From Desulfurobacterium sp. (GTDB lineage Bacteria; Aquificota; Aquificia; Desulfurobacteriales; Desulfurobacteriaceae), in the NCBI GenBank assembly GCA_026988135.1, contig JALSLT010000049.1, positions 1 through 16,910 on the forward strand: 16,910 bases of DNA, read 5' to 3'. A program made the translations under genes and the position numbers. Below, one piece after another: positions 1 to 6,535 of the stretch (position 1 is its first letter; each line of letters opens with the position of its first letter). Under the pieces are notes generated by a model. That model made no database searches. It was not told the origin of the DNA and saw nothing but the letters and a program-made list of their open reading frames with translations.

Positions 1-780
1 ATGGATAAAAAACGGTCACGGCATCTTTATCACTGGAACTATCCGTATCAACAAGGAAGTAAATATTACTGTTTGAAAAATCAGCACCTATTTCGTTAAT
101 GTTGGAAACAGATATTGCTGTTGTGATTGGAGAACACCTACCGCTCCGATATCACATCTTTCTATAGCAGTTCCGTTTAAGAAAAGGAAGCCTATAAGTC
201 TTCCATTATCTTTAAAGTCCCTGATTTCTGTTATTAACCTTCCCGGTACTTCGGTAGGAGATTGATCTGCTGGTAGATTAAGTGGGACTATCGCTTTTTT
301 TGTACCGTTTTCAAAAGATGCTTCAATATATCCGGGTTCACTGTTTATGGCAATTATACTTTCTCCAATATTTGTTGCATCTGTTATAGAGGAGACCTGT
401 ATCGTATTTCCTGTTAAAAGATCTGTTTTAAATATCTTCCCGTCTTCTATATATACGATAAATTTACTGGAGAATCCTGTTGCTGTCATGGTTGAAGTTG
501 AGAAGGAACCTCCAGAGACAGTTGTGTAAGCTGCTGTATTATTGGATAGAGTTACAACATCTGTTGCATCGGTGGCATTAACCATATAAAGAGAGCCCGT
601 TCCGTTACTATCTCACGATATAAATGGAAGGTAGCGCACAACCACTGCCGTTGTGTCGGTCGCTGTTGTACCGTCTGTCGTTGTGTCGGTTGCTGTTGTA
701 TCGCTACTTCCACCACCGCAACCTGCTATCGCAAAAGAGAAAGCTGCAATAGCTGTTAAAATTTTCAGATGTTTTCTCAT
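1..780 (-). pseudogene. Broken secreted lipoprotein gene (in-frame stop plus frameshift), 3' end outside window
   Basis: The gene starts at the ATG at 780, with a GGGGGAG ribosome site just upstream. The first residues form a lipoprotein signal peptide (MRKHLKI, hydrophobic core, lipobox IAGC with Cys21). A Gly/Ser/Thr/Asp-rich linker follows, then a secreted-looking, Asn/Thr/Asp-rich domain that resembles beta-propeller-type surface proteins, though I cannot name its family. The frame is broken twice. A TGA at 613-615 interrupts it after LPFIS, and coding resumes in the same frame (DSNGTGSLYMVN). Near 133-134 one base appears lost: the frame then meets a TAG at 88-90, while the neighbouring frame continues as SPITTAISVSNINEIG and stays open to position 1. 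Restoring one T on the coding strand gives a smooth GVSPITT junction. TGA is a normal stop elsewhere here, so recoding is unlikely. It is either a decaying gene or two sequencing errors. Confidence 0.75.
650..702. repeat. 30-bp-period repeat coding for a Thr/Asp linker
   Basis: Two near-identical copies of gttgtgtcggtYgctgttgt (650-672 and 680-702) lie 30 bases apart. On the minus strand they encode a ten-residue period, TTATDTTTDG then TTATDTTAVV, directly after the lipobox cysteine. This looks like an expanding spacer between the lipid anchor and the folded domain of the lipoprotein. Confidence 0.7.
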
Positions 781-816
781 TTTACTCCCCCATTAAAATT
801 TATTAAAACATAATTC

Positions 817-845
817 ATTATATAATTTAATCCATAAAAACATGA
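817..845 (-). promoter_or_regulatory. Possible promoter of the lipoprotein gene
   Basis: On the minus strand a perfect TATAAT (817-822) lies about 37 bases before the ATG at 780. The -35 region (about 840-845) is a poor match to TTGACA, so only the -10 element is convincing. It sits in the AT-rich spacer between minE and the lipoprotein gene. Confidence 0.35.
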
Positions 846-868
846 AAACCAAGATAAAAACCAAGATA
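845..868. repeat. Perfect 12-bp tandem duplication
   Basis: The unit aaaaccaagata occurs twice, head to tail (845-856 and 857-868), in the spacer downstream of minE and just upstream of the putative lipoprotein promoter. It could be an operator or simply slippage. Confidence 0.6.
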
Positions 869-909
869 GATGAAAATTACGATTGAACTTTCAGAAAAAT
901 ATATGAATC

Positions 910-1152
910 TTATTTATCTGCTTTAACCGGTATCTCCAGCTCTATTTTTTCCTCTCTTTCGTTTTGTGGGAAGTTTATTTTTACTCCGCTTACGTCAACG
1001 AAAGGGAAATCCTTTAAGGCATTAAGTATAGCGTTTTTAAGTGCTTCTACCGAATTAGGGGGTAACCCCGCTCTATCATATTTTAAAATCACCTGAAGTC
1101 TTTGTTTTGCTACATCTTTGCTTGGTTTTCTACTAAAAGGCCAGAATCCCAT
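910..1152 (-). CDS. minE: Cell division topological specificity factor MinE
   Basis: This 80-residue protein has the usual MinE length and layout. A short basic, aromatic N-terminus (MGFWPFSRKPS) is typical of the membrane-targeting segment. The MinD-binding helix follows (AKQRLQVILKYDRAGLPP, about residues 15-32), then the dimerising topological specificity domain (LKNAILNALKDFPFVDVSG, then a C-terminal strand ending EIPVKADK). MinE stimulates MinD ATPase at the membrane and confines the MinCD division inhibitor to the poles. It is last in a minC-minD-minE operon, starting 2 bases after the minD stop. The match to the family is clear. Confidence 0.95.
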   Translation of the reverse strand: MGFWPFSRKPSKDVAKQRLQVILKYDRAGLPPNSVEALKNAILNALKDFPFVDVSGVKINFPQNEREEKIELEIPVKADK

Positions 1153-1154
1153 TT

Positions 1155-1952
1155 TTAGCTCCCACCGAACAGTTTTTTAAATTTTGACAGAAAGCCATTT
1201 TCGCTATCAAGTTTCATAAACGGAACATCCTTTCCAAGTAACCTGTCGGCAATATTTCTTAAAGCTTTTCCTGCAAGTGAATCTTTTTCAAGAACAGCTG
1301 GCTGACCACGGTTTATATATGCGACCATGCTTTTATCTTCGGGAACAATTCCTATCAATTCAAGCCCAAGGATTTGCATAACATCGTCAACATCAAGCAT
1401 ATCTCCTCTTTTAACTTTTACCGGGTCAAGTCTATTTACTATAAGTTTTGGTTCCGGTTTTCCCATAGCTTCACAGAGACCAGTAACCCTATCTGCATCT
1501 CTTATGGAAGCCATTTCAGGATTTGTTACCACAAGAACACCATCTGCGGCTGCCACTGCTGTTTTGAATCCGTCTTCTATTCCTGCAGGAGAGTCTATAA
1601 ACATAAAGTCAAATTTTTCTCTTAAAGATTCCACAATAGCTATCATGTTTTCAGGTTTTACCGCACTTTTATCTTTTGTTTGTGCTGCCGGGAGAAGGAA
1701 AAGATTTTTAGTTTTTTTATCTTTTACTAAAGCTTTTTCCGGTGGACAAGTTCCTTCTATAACATGAACGATATCGTACACAATTCTGTTTTCGAGGCCA
1801 AGGACAAGGTCAAGGTTTCTTAGGCCAATATCCGCATCAATAGCTACAACTTTGTATCCTTGCATTGCCAAAGCCGTTGCGATGTTTCCCGTGATTGTGC
1901 TTTTTCCGACGCCACCTTTTCCGGAAGTTACGCAAAAAACCTTATCCTTCAT
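1155..1952 (-). CDS. minD: Septum site-determining ATPase MinD
   Basis: This 265-residue ParA/MinD-family ATPase has the deviant Walker A motif GKGGVGKS at residues 11-18, with the signature first lysine. The DADIGLRNLD switch-I region lies near residue 40, and the Walker B-like FMFIDSPAG segment is near residues 116-124. The C-terminus ends in a short amphipathic helix (FLSKFKKLFGGS), the usual membrane-targeting sequence. ATP-bound MinD dimerises on the inner membrane, recruits MinC to block FtsZ assembly, and is released by MinE. Spacers of 2 bases on both sides indicate cotranscription with minC and minE. Confidence 0.97.
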   Translation of the reverse strand: MKDKVFCVTSGKGGVGKSTITGNIATALAMQGYKVVAIDADIGLRNLDLVLGLENRIVYDIVHVIEGTCPPEKALVKDKKTKNLFLLPAAQTKDKSAVKPENMIAIVESLREKFDFMFIDSPAGIEDGFKTAVAAADGVLVVTNPEMASIRDADRVTGLCEAMGKPEPKLIVNRLDPVKVKRGDMLDVDDVMQILGLELIGIVPEDKSMVAYINRGQPAVLEKDSLAGKALRNIADRLLGKDVPFMKLDSENGFLSKFKKLFGGS

Positions 1953-1954
1953 TT

Positions 1955-2602
1955 TTATGTCCTCTCTGTGCTGTTAATTCTAATTTTACCATTTTTAAAT
2001 ATAAGCCTGAAGTTATGGAATCTTTCTTCTCTTTCAAAGATTTTTTCCTGTCCGCAGATCTCTATTCTCGGGGTTTGGACAAATAGTGCTCTTACTTCGC
2101 ATTCTCTTTTTCCTATGCCTGCTTTTGCAAGACCCCTTAAGCTTCCGAATATATAGATATTTCCACCGGCTTCTACTTCGGCCCCGGGATTAATATCTCC
2201 TAAAATAGCTATATCTCCTGAAGAGCTTACTTTTTCTCCTGATCGGACGGTCTTTTTAATAAACTTTATTTCCTCGTTTGATGCTCTTTCCGTTGTTTTT
2301 TCAAGTTCGAGATTAGATATATCGCAGGGAAATCCCATCTGAAGGCTAATTTCTCTTGTTTCCTTCCTGGATGTTTTAAATCCGCAAAATAGAATATCTG
2401 GACGCTCTTTTATAAATGAAGCCAGTTCTTGTATATCTTTTTCCTGGGGTATAACATCGTCGAAAGTTATTACCAGCCTTGTTTTCCTCATTATGGCGCT
2501 TTTTTCTTTAATAAACATTTTCAGTTTTTCTATATCAAAGTTTTGAGGCGTGACAATAATTTCTATGCCAAGGATGTTAGTTCCCCTTATTTTATAATCC
2601 AT
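1955..2602 (-). CDS. minC: Septum site-determining protein MinC
   Basis: This 215-residue protein has a divergent N-terminal FtsZ-inhibiting domain (about 1-100) and a well-conserved C-terminal MinC beta-helix domain. The C-terminal signature runs from about residue 117: TVRSGEKVSSSGDIAILGD, then INPGAEVEAGGNIYIFGSLRG, then LAKAGIGKRE. This part dimerises and binds MinD. The protein is the FtsZ antagonist of the Min system and is first in the minCDE operon. The ATG at 2602 gives the expected start (MDYKIRG), but its ribosome site is weak. The gene is divergent from speB, with only 52 bases between the two starts. Confidence 0.93.
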   Translation of the reverse strand: MDYKIRGTNILGIEIIVTPQNFDIEKLKMFIKEKSAIMRKTRLVITFDDVIPQEKDIQELASFIKERPDILFCGFKTSRKETREISLQMGFPCDISNLELEKTTERASNEEIKFIKKTVRSGEKVSSSGDIAILGDINPGAEVEAGGNIYIFGSLRGLAKAGIGKRECEVRALFVQTPRIEICGQEKIFEREERFHNFRLIFKNGKIRINSTERT

Positions 2603-2654
2603 CTTATAGTTTTCCCAGGAAATTTTATAACTAATTTTACCATAAGGAGAAAAG

Positions 2655-3455
2655 ATGGTTTTCTTAGGTTCAAAATGTAGCGGAGATATAGGGATTTTCG
2701 GTGTTCCTTTTGACGGGACAACTTGTTTTAGGCCGGGGACAAGGTTCGGTCCGGATGGTATAAGATTTTTTTCTGAAAATCTCGAGACCTATAGTCCGGT
2801 TCTTGATAGAGATTTGGAAAATGTTGATTATGTAGATTTGGGAAATGTCGAAATTCCCGTTGATGTTCAAGGTATGATTGCGAAAGTCGAAGATTTTGTA
2901 AAGAGTGTCGGAAAAACGGTTCTTTTAGGAGGGGAGCATTCTGTTTCTTACCCTGTAATAGCTTCTTTGAAAAAGCGGTATGGGAGCTTGACTGTGGTTC
3001 ATTTTGATGCTCATGCGGATTTGAGGGACGATTATTCCGGTTCCTCTTTCTCTCATGCTTGTGTTATGAGAAGAGTTCTTGATATTGGTTGTGATATTAT
3101 TCAGTTGGGGATAAGGAGCGGTACGAGAGAGGAGTTTAATCTTATAAAAAGAGAAGAGAAAGTAGAGTTAATCTCTTCTTGTCTATTACCGGATGCTTTG
3201 GCAAGTAGAGATTATCTTTATGTTTCCGTTGATATAGATTACTTTGACCCGGCTTTTGCTCCCGGTACAGGTACGCCGGAACCCTGTGGGGGAAATCCAG
3301 TTGAATTTTTTAATATTCTCTATAATTTACCCCCTGTTAATGTGGTTGGTTTTGATGTGGTTGAAGTTTCTCCTCCGTATGACTCTTCGGGGATTACTCA
3401 AATGCTTGCAGCTAAGATTGTTAGAGAGATGATTTTGAAATTTTGGGGAGGTTAA
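2655..3455 (+). CDS. speB: Agmatinase-family ureohydrolase (agmatine or N1-aminopropylagmatine)
   Basis: This 266-residue ureohydrolase carries all the arginase/agmatinase dimanganese motifs: GGEHS (His95), FDAHADLRD (Asp118, His120, Asp122) and SVDIDYFDPAFAPGTGTPEP (Asp193, Asp195). The GTGTPEP segment favours agmatinase over arginase. The ATG at 2655 is preceded by AAGGAG at 2644-2649. It is followed 2 bases later by an aminopropyltransferase and then bpsA. In thermophiles with this gene set (Thermus, Thermococcus) the enzyme often acts on N1-aminopropylagmatine to give spermidine, rather than on agmatine to give putrescine. Which substrate is preferred here cannot be read from the sequence. 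Confidence 0.92.
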   Translation: MVFLGSKCSGDIGIFGVPFDGTTCFRPGTRFGPDGIRFFSENLETYSPVLDRDLENVDYVDLGNVEIPVDVQGMIAKVEDFVKSVGKTVLLGGEHSVSYPVIASLKKRYGSLTVVHFDAHADLRDDYSGSSFSHACVMRRVLDIGCDIIQLGIRSGTREEFNLIKREEKVELISSCLLPDALASRDYLYVSVDIDYFDPAFAPGTGTPEPCGGNPVEFFNILYNLPPVNVVGFDVVEVSPPYDSSGITQMLAAKIVREMILKFWGG

Positions 3456-3457
3456 AT

Positions 3458-4306
3458 ATGTTGAGATTTACCGAGATGATGAATGGTGCGGGGTTAGCCG
3501 TTGATGTTAATGGCTCTAAACGGTATAAAACTCCTTTTCAGGAGATTTTGCTCCTTGAAACGGAAGCGTTCGGAAAGATGCTTGTTCTTGACGGGGCGGT
3601 TCAGACAACTGATATTGATGAGTTTGTGTATCATGAGATGATAACTCATGTTCCTCTCTTTACGATTGAGAAATCTGCCGAAAAGGTGCTTGTTATAGGT
3701 GGCGGAGATGGAGGGACCGTGAGGGAGCTATTGAAACACAATCCGTTAAAAATTGATATGGTTGAAATAGATAGAGAGGTAGTGGAGCTTTCTAAAAAGG
3801 AGTTTCCAAAAATTGCTTCTGGTCTTTATGATGAGCGAGTTAATATTCATTTTGAAGATGGAAGAGAGTTTGTTAAGGGAAAAGAGAGTGAATATGATGT
3901 TGTTATTATTGATTGCTCCGATCCTGTAGGTCCTTCGGCTGTTCTTTTTTCCGAGGAGTTTTACAAAGATTTGAAAAAGATTTTAAAAGAAGGAGGAGCT
4001 ATTGTAACGCAATCCGAATCTCCATTTTCACAATTTGTTTCTTTTAAAACGGTTTTTTCTAATCTCAATAAGGTTTTTTCGGTTGTGAGACCTTATCTTG
4101 CTTTTATTCCTACTTATCCTTCCGGTATGTGGAGTTTTACTTTTGCTTCTGATGGTCTTGATCCGTTAGGGGTTAATCCGGAAACAGTTATGGAAAAGAT
4201 TGCTTTACTTGAAAAAGAGCATGGTGCGTTGGAATATTATAATCTCGAGATGCATTTCGGTGCTTTTGCGATGCCAGGTTTTGTAAATAAAAAACTGAAT
4301 AGGTAG
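3458..4306 (+). CDS. speE: Spermidine synthase family aminopropyltransferase
   Basis: I place the start at the ATG at 3458 (282 residues). A GGGGAGG ribosome site sits at 3445-3451, inside the end of speB. A TTG at 3443 would add five residues but overlaps that site. Family motifs are the N-terminal FQEILLLETEAFGKMLVLDG region, the YHEM motif (58-61), the SAM-type nucleotide loop GGGDGG (81-86), the acidic VEID (102-105), and IIDCSDPVGPS with Asp152 and Asp155 around the amine and decarboxylated-SAM pocket. The enzyme transfers aminopropyl groups from decarboxylated SAM to putrescine or agmatine. It lies between the ureohydrolase and bpsA genes, 14 bases before the latter. Confidence 0.95.
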   Translation: MLRFTEMMNGAGLAVDVNGSKRYKTPFQEILLLETEAFGKMLVLDGAVQTTDIDEFVYHEMITHVPLFTIEKSAEKVLVIGGGDGGTVRELLKHNPLKIDMVEIDREVVELSKKEFPKIASGLYDERVNIHFEDGREFVKGKESEYDVVIIDCSDPVGPSAVLFSEEFYKDLKKILKEGGAIVTQSESPFSQFVSFKTVFSNLNKVFSVVRPYLAFIPTYPSGMWSFTFASDGLDPLGVNPETVMEKIALLEKEHGALEYYNLEMHFGAFAMPGFVNKKLNR

Positions 4307-4320
4307 AGGAGGTGTGTTAA

Positions 4321-5376
4321 ATGGAACTTATTGGAAAAATTTCACGGGAAGCGGAAGAGAAAACCCATGTACCGGCTTATCCTGTGTCTGTCGAGAAGGT
4401 TTTAAAGGGTATAATTCTAAGTGGTGATTTCTGGAAGATTGTTGATTTTTCCGATGAGCCCCTTCCTCTGGTTGCTGAAATATTAAAAATTTTGGGTAGA
4501 GAAGGTATAGTTCTGTTTGAAGGGAGTCAAATTCTTCTTACGAAAAAGGGAGCAGAACTTCTTGAAAAATGTAATATTCAACCTTCTTTTTTCCATAAGT
4601 GTAAATGCTGTAGCGGTAGAGGAGTTGTTATTGATGAAACATTAAAAGATGCTTTTAAGAAGTTTGTTGAGATTCAGAAAAATAGGCCACCTGCTATCCA
4701 CTGCTATGATCAGGGTTATGTTACTCCTGAAAACTCTTTTGCAAGAGTGGCACTTGCTGATGATAGAGGTGATTTGAGAGGTAAAAAAGTTTGTGTTCTC
4801 GGAGATGATGACCTTATGAGTGTTGCCCTTGCTCTAAGTGGGTTTCCCGAAAAAGTAACGATTCTCGAGATAGATGAGAGACTTATAAGCTTTATAAAAG
4901 AGGTTTCTGATAAGTACAGTCTTAACATTGATGCAAGAGTTCACGATTTAAGAGAGCCGCTTCCTGAAGATATTGTGGGAGCTTACGATACATTTTTCTG
5001 TGACCCGCCGGAAACAGTTGAAGCTATTAAGGCTTTTGTTGGGAGAGGTGTTGCGACTTTAAAATCTGAAAGGTGTGCCGGTTATTTTGGAGTAACAAGA
5101 AGAGAATCCTCTCTCGACAAGTGGAGAAAGATTCAGGAAGTTCTTCTTAGTATGGGATTAGTTATAACAGACCTTCTGCACAACTTTAACGAATATGTAA
5201 ACTGGGATTACTATGAAGAGATGAGGGGATGGCAACTTACTCCTGTTAAAGAACCTCCAAAAGAGATATGGTATAAATCAACCCAATTTAGAGTGGAAAC
5301 TGTAAAGGAATTCAAGGGGTTTAACGGCCCGATAGTTGGCGATATCTATAATGATGCCGAAAGTTCTACAACTTAA
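4321..5376 (+). CDS. bpsA: N4-bis(aminopropyl)spermidine synthase (branched-chain polyamine synthase)
   Basis: At 351 residues this has the usual length of the BpsA family, formerly DUF43. The N-terminal half (about 1-100) is a winged-helix-like region ending in a Cys-rich KCKCCSGRG segment (94-101). The C-terminal half is a Rossmann aminopropyltransferase fold with the family's GDDD motif (161-164), an acidic LEID (182-185) and CDPPET (227-232). BpsA adds two aminopropyl groups from decarboxylated SAM to the central nitrogen of spermidine, giving a quaternary or tertiary branched polyamine that stabilises nucleic acids at high temperature. An AGAGGAGGTG ribosome site precedes the ATG. It is the last gene of speB-speE-bpsA, and a terminator follows within 11 bases. 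Confidence 0.93.
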   Translation: MELIGKISREAEEKTHVPAYPVSVEKVLKGIILSGDFWKIVDFSDEPLPLVAEILKILGREGIVLFEGSQILLTKKGAELLEKCNIQPSFFHKCKCCSGRGVVIDETLKDAFKKFVEIQKNRPPAIHCYDQGYVTPENSFARVALADDRGDLRGKKVCVLGDDDLMSVALALSGFPEKVTILEIDERLISFIKEVSDKYSLNIDARVHDLREPLPEDIVGAYDTFFCDPPETVEAIKAFVGRGVATLKSERCAGYFGVTRRESSLDKWRKIQEVLLSMGLVITDLLHNFNEYVNWDYYEEMRGWQLTPVKEPPKEIWYKSTQFRVETVKEFKGFNGPIVGDIYNDAESSTT

Positions 5377-5386
5377 TAAAAAAATA

Positions 5387-5413
5387 AAGGGGGCGTTAAT
5401 CCCCCTTGTTTTT
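5387..5413. terminator. Bidirectional intrinsic terminator between convergent genes
   Basis: The stem aaggggg (5387-5393) pairs with ccccctt (5401-5407) across a 7-base loop. It is followed by a T run on the plus strand (gttttt) and, on the minus strand, by TATTTTTTT. It ends both bpsA and the convergent small membrane gene, whose stop codon (5412-5414) overlaps its edge. Confidence 0.88.
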
Positions 5414-5723
5414 AATAGAGACCCACAAGCTTCATTCCGAGATCGAGGAGAACGTAGGTAAGAAGCCCTGTTATTCCAATAGTTGTTATAACCCCGAAAT
5501 AAAACACTTCCGGAGCTGGCCTTCTGGCTTTAAAAAAGCTCGCGTAAAGTTTCACGCTTATTAGGGCTACAATAAGGGCAACTATGGTTTTTGGAAGCAG
5601 GAAGTGTTCAAAATCGATATTGTTTCCGAATATTCCAAGGGGAAGGAATGCATACATAACGACAGTAATAAAAGCTACAGCCCCCAGTGACCAGTTCATG
5701 CTCTTTTCCATTATGGAACTCAT
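5412..5723 (-). CDS. Small three-helix membrane protein of unknown function
   Basis: This is a 103-residue hydrophobic protein with three predicted membrane segments at about 12-32, 42-62 and 76-97. A basic loop (FFKARRPAPE, 63-72) between the second and third should lie in the cytoplasm. I do not recognise the family. The ATG at 5723 follows a GGGAGG ribosome site. The gene is monocistronic, with its own good sigma70-type promoter and a bidirectional terminator overlapping its stop codon. The size and topology resemble small subunits of respiratory or hydrogenase membrane complexes, but nothing in the neighbourhood supports that, so no function is assigned. Confidence 0.8.
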   Translation of the reverse strand: MSSIMEKSMNWSLGAVAFITVVMYAFLPLGIFGNNIDFEHFLLPKTIVALIVALISVKLYASFFKARRPAPEVFYFGVITTIGITGLLTYVLLDLGMKLVGLY

Positions 5724-5752
5724 GGTTAAACCTCCCTTTTTTCTTATACACC

Positions 5753-5782
5753 ATTATAAAATGTTGTTTGTCTGAAAATCAA
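5753..5782 (-). promoter_or_regulatory. Sigma70-like promoter of the small membrane protein gene
   Basis: On the minus strand TTGATT (5777-5782) and a perfect TATAAT (5753-5758) are separated by 18 bases. The -10 box is about 30 bases upstream of the ATG at 5723. Confidence 0.7.
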
Positions 5783-5904
5783 CCCTTAACACTGTATTTA
5801 TTGTAACTTGTAATAATTCAGCTTGTTTTTGAGTTATCTTTATCCCGTTTTTGGATGGAATGCAGGATATCGGGTGAGTATATTAATATCCATATTCATG
5901 ATAG

Positions 5905-5935
5905 AAAAACTTATTGATTTTAAGTGGTTAAGTTT
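5905..5935 (-). terminator. Weak candidate terminator for the long minus-strand operon
   Basis: About 25 bases after the last stop codon of the operon, the minus strand has AAACTTA (5935-5929) and TAAGTTT (5913-5907), followed by further T residues. The stem is only A/T-rich and the loop is 15 bases, so it is a poor terminator on paper. The rest of 5783-5958 holds no gene that I can see. Confidence 0.2.
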
Positions 5936-5958
5936 GTTCGTGCATGAGATAGAGGCTT

Positions 5959-6513
5959 TTACTCTCTACCCTCTTTCAGTCTTACAAAAAAATTCTCTAT
6001 AGTATCGTTTGTATCAAGTTCCGTTGATGAAAGCTCCCATTTGATGTTGGATTTTACTTTGTAATCCAGTTGAATCTCGAAGTTCGAAAGTATCTCTTCT
6101 ATTCTTGTTAAAACCTTCACTTTCGATTCGATATTTTTATTAAGAACATATATTATGCCAAGGGAGCCGTCTTCAAACAGGAAAAGAGTGTCAGTCGGTC
6201 TTATATGGCTGTCTATATAGTTAACTATAATATCTTTTAAATCTCTATAATTACCAAAGTTAAACTCTATTCTTATTCCCAGAATAGTTCTCCCTTTGTC
6301 AAAAACCATTCTTTTTAATAACCTATTTAGTTTGTACTGTATAAGCTTTTCTTTTTGTACCAGAGTTGATATATCTATAAGTTCTTCATACATTCTTAAC
6401 GTTTTTGCCATAATTGCCGCTGTTTCTTCAAGTTCACTAAGGCTTGTTACCTCTTTTTTTAAGTTATCTTTTATCTCTCTTATGTGCTCTTTTAATATAT
6501 TTTTTTCAGTCAT
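5959..6513 (-). CDS. Coiled-coil protein with a degenerate GGDEF-like C-terminal domain
   Basis: The start is taken as the ATG at 6513 (184 residues), which follows a GGGAGGGGGG purine run. A longer reading from 6594 would overlap the transaldolase gene and is unlikely. Residues 1-70 are charged and helical (heptad-like, coiled-coil-prone). Residues 72-155 follow the outline of a GGDEF domain: a strand (TILGIRIEFNF), a helix (LKDIIVNYIDSHI), RPTDTLFLF where diguanylate cyclases have R.xDxxxR, then FEDGSLGIIY (113-122) at the GGDEF position, and the helix KVKVLTRIEEIL. The GG(D/E)EF signature is replaced by EDGS, so cyclase activity is not expected. It might bind c-di-GMP or act as a scaffold. 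The fold assignment is inferred from pattern only. It is last in the minus-strand run. Confidence 0.72.
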   Translation of the reverse strand: MTEKNILKEHIREIKDNLKKEVTSLSELEETAAIMAKTLRMYEELIDISTLVQKEKLIQYKLNRLLKRMVFDKGRTILGIRIEFNFGNYRDLKDIIVNYIDSHIRPTDTLFLFEDGSLGIIYVLNKNIESKVKVLTRIEEILSNFEIQLDYKVKSNIKWELSSTELDTNDTIENFFVRLKEGRE

Positions 6514-6535
6514 TTCACCCCCCTCCCTGCAAATT

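Noticed and set aside
613..615. In-frame TGA as a selenocysteine or reassigned codon
   Set aside because: A short GAGA/UCUC pairing follows, but there is no convincing bacterial SECIS hairpin. The surrounding sequence is a secreted lipoprotein with no redox motif, and TGA ends other genes here (for example glyQ, the CDF gene and the kinase).
1327..1767. Long plus-strand open frames opposite minD and similar frames opposite other genes
   Set aside because: They are antisense shadows of clearly conserved genes, with no ribosome site or recognisable domain.
3443..3457. TTG at 3443 as the start of spermidine synthase
   Set aside because: It lies over the GGGGAGG site that serves the ATG at 3458, has no site of its own, and would add five residues not typical of the family.
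5844..5890. Short palindromes (gatatc, tattaata, ggatat...atatcc) in the spacer before the small membrane gene
   Set aside because: They are short, AT-rich and expected by chance at this base composition, with no promoter or gene tied to them.
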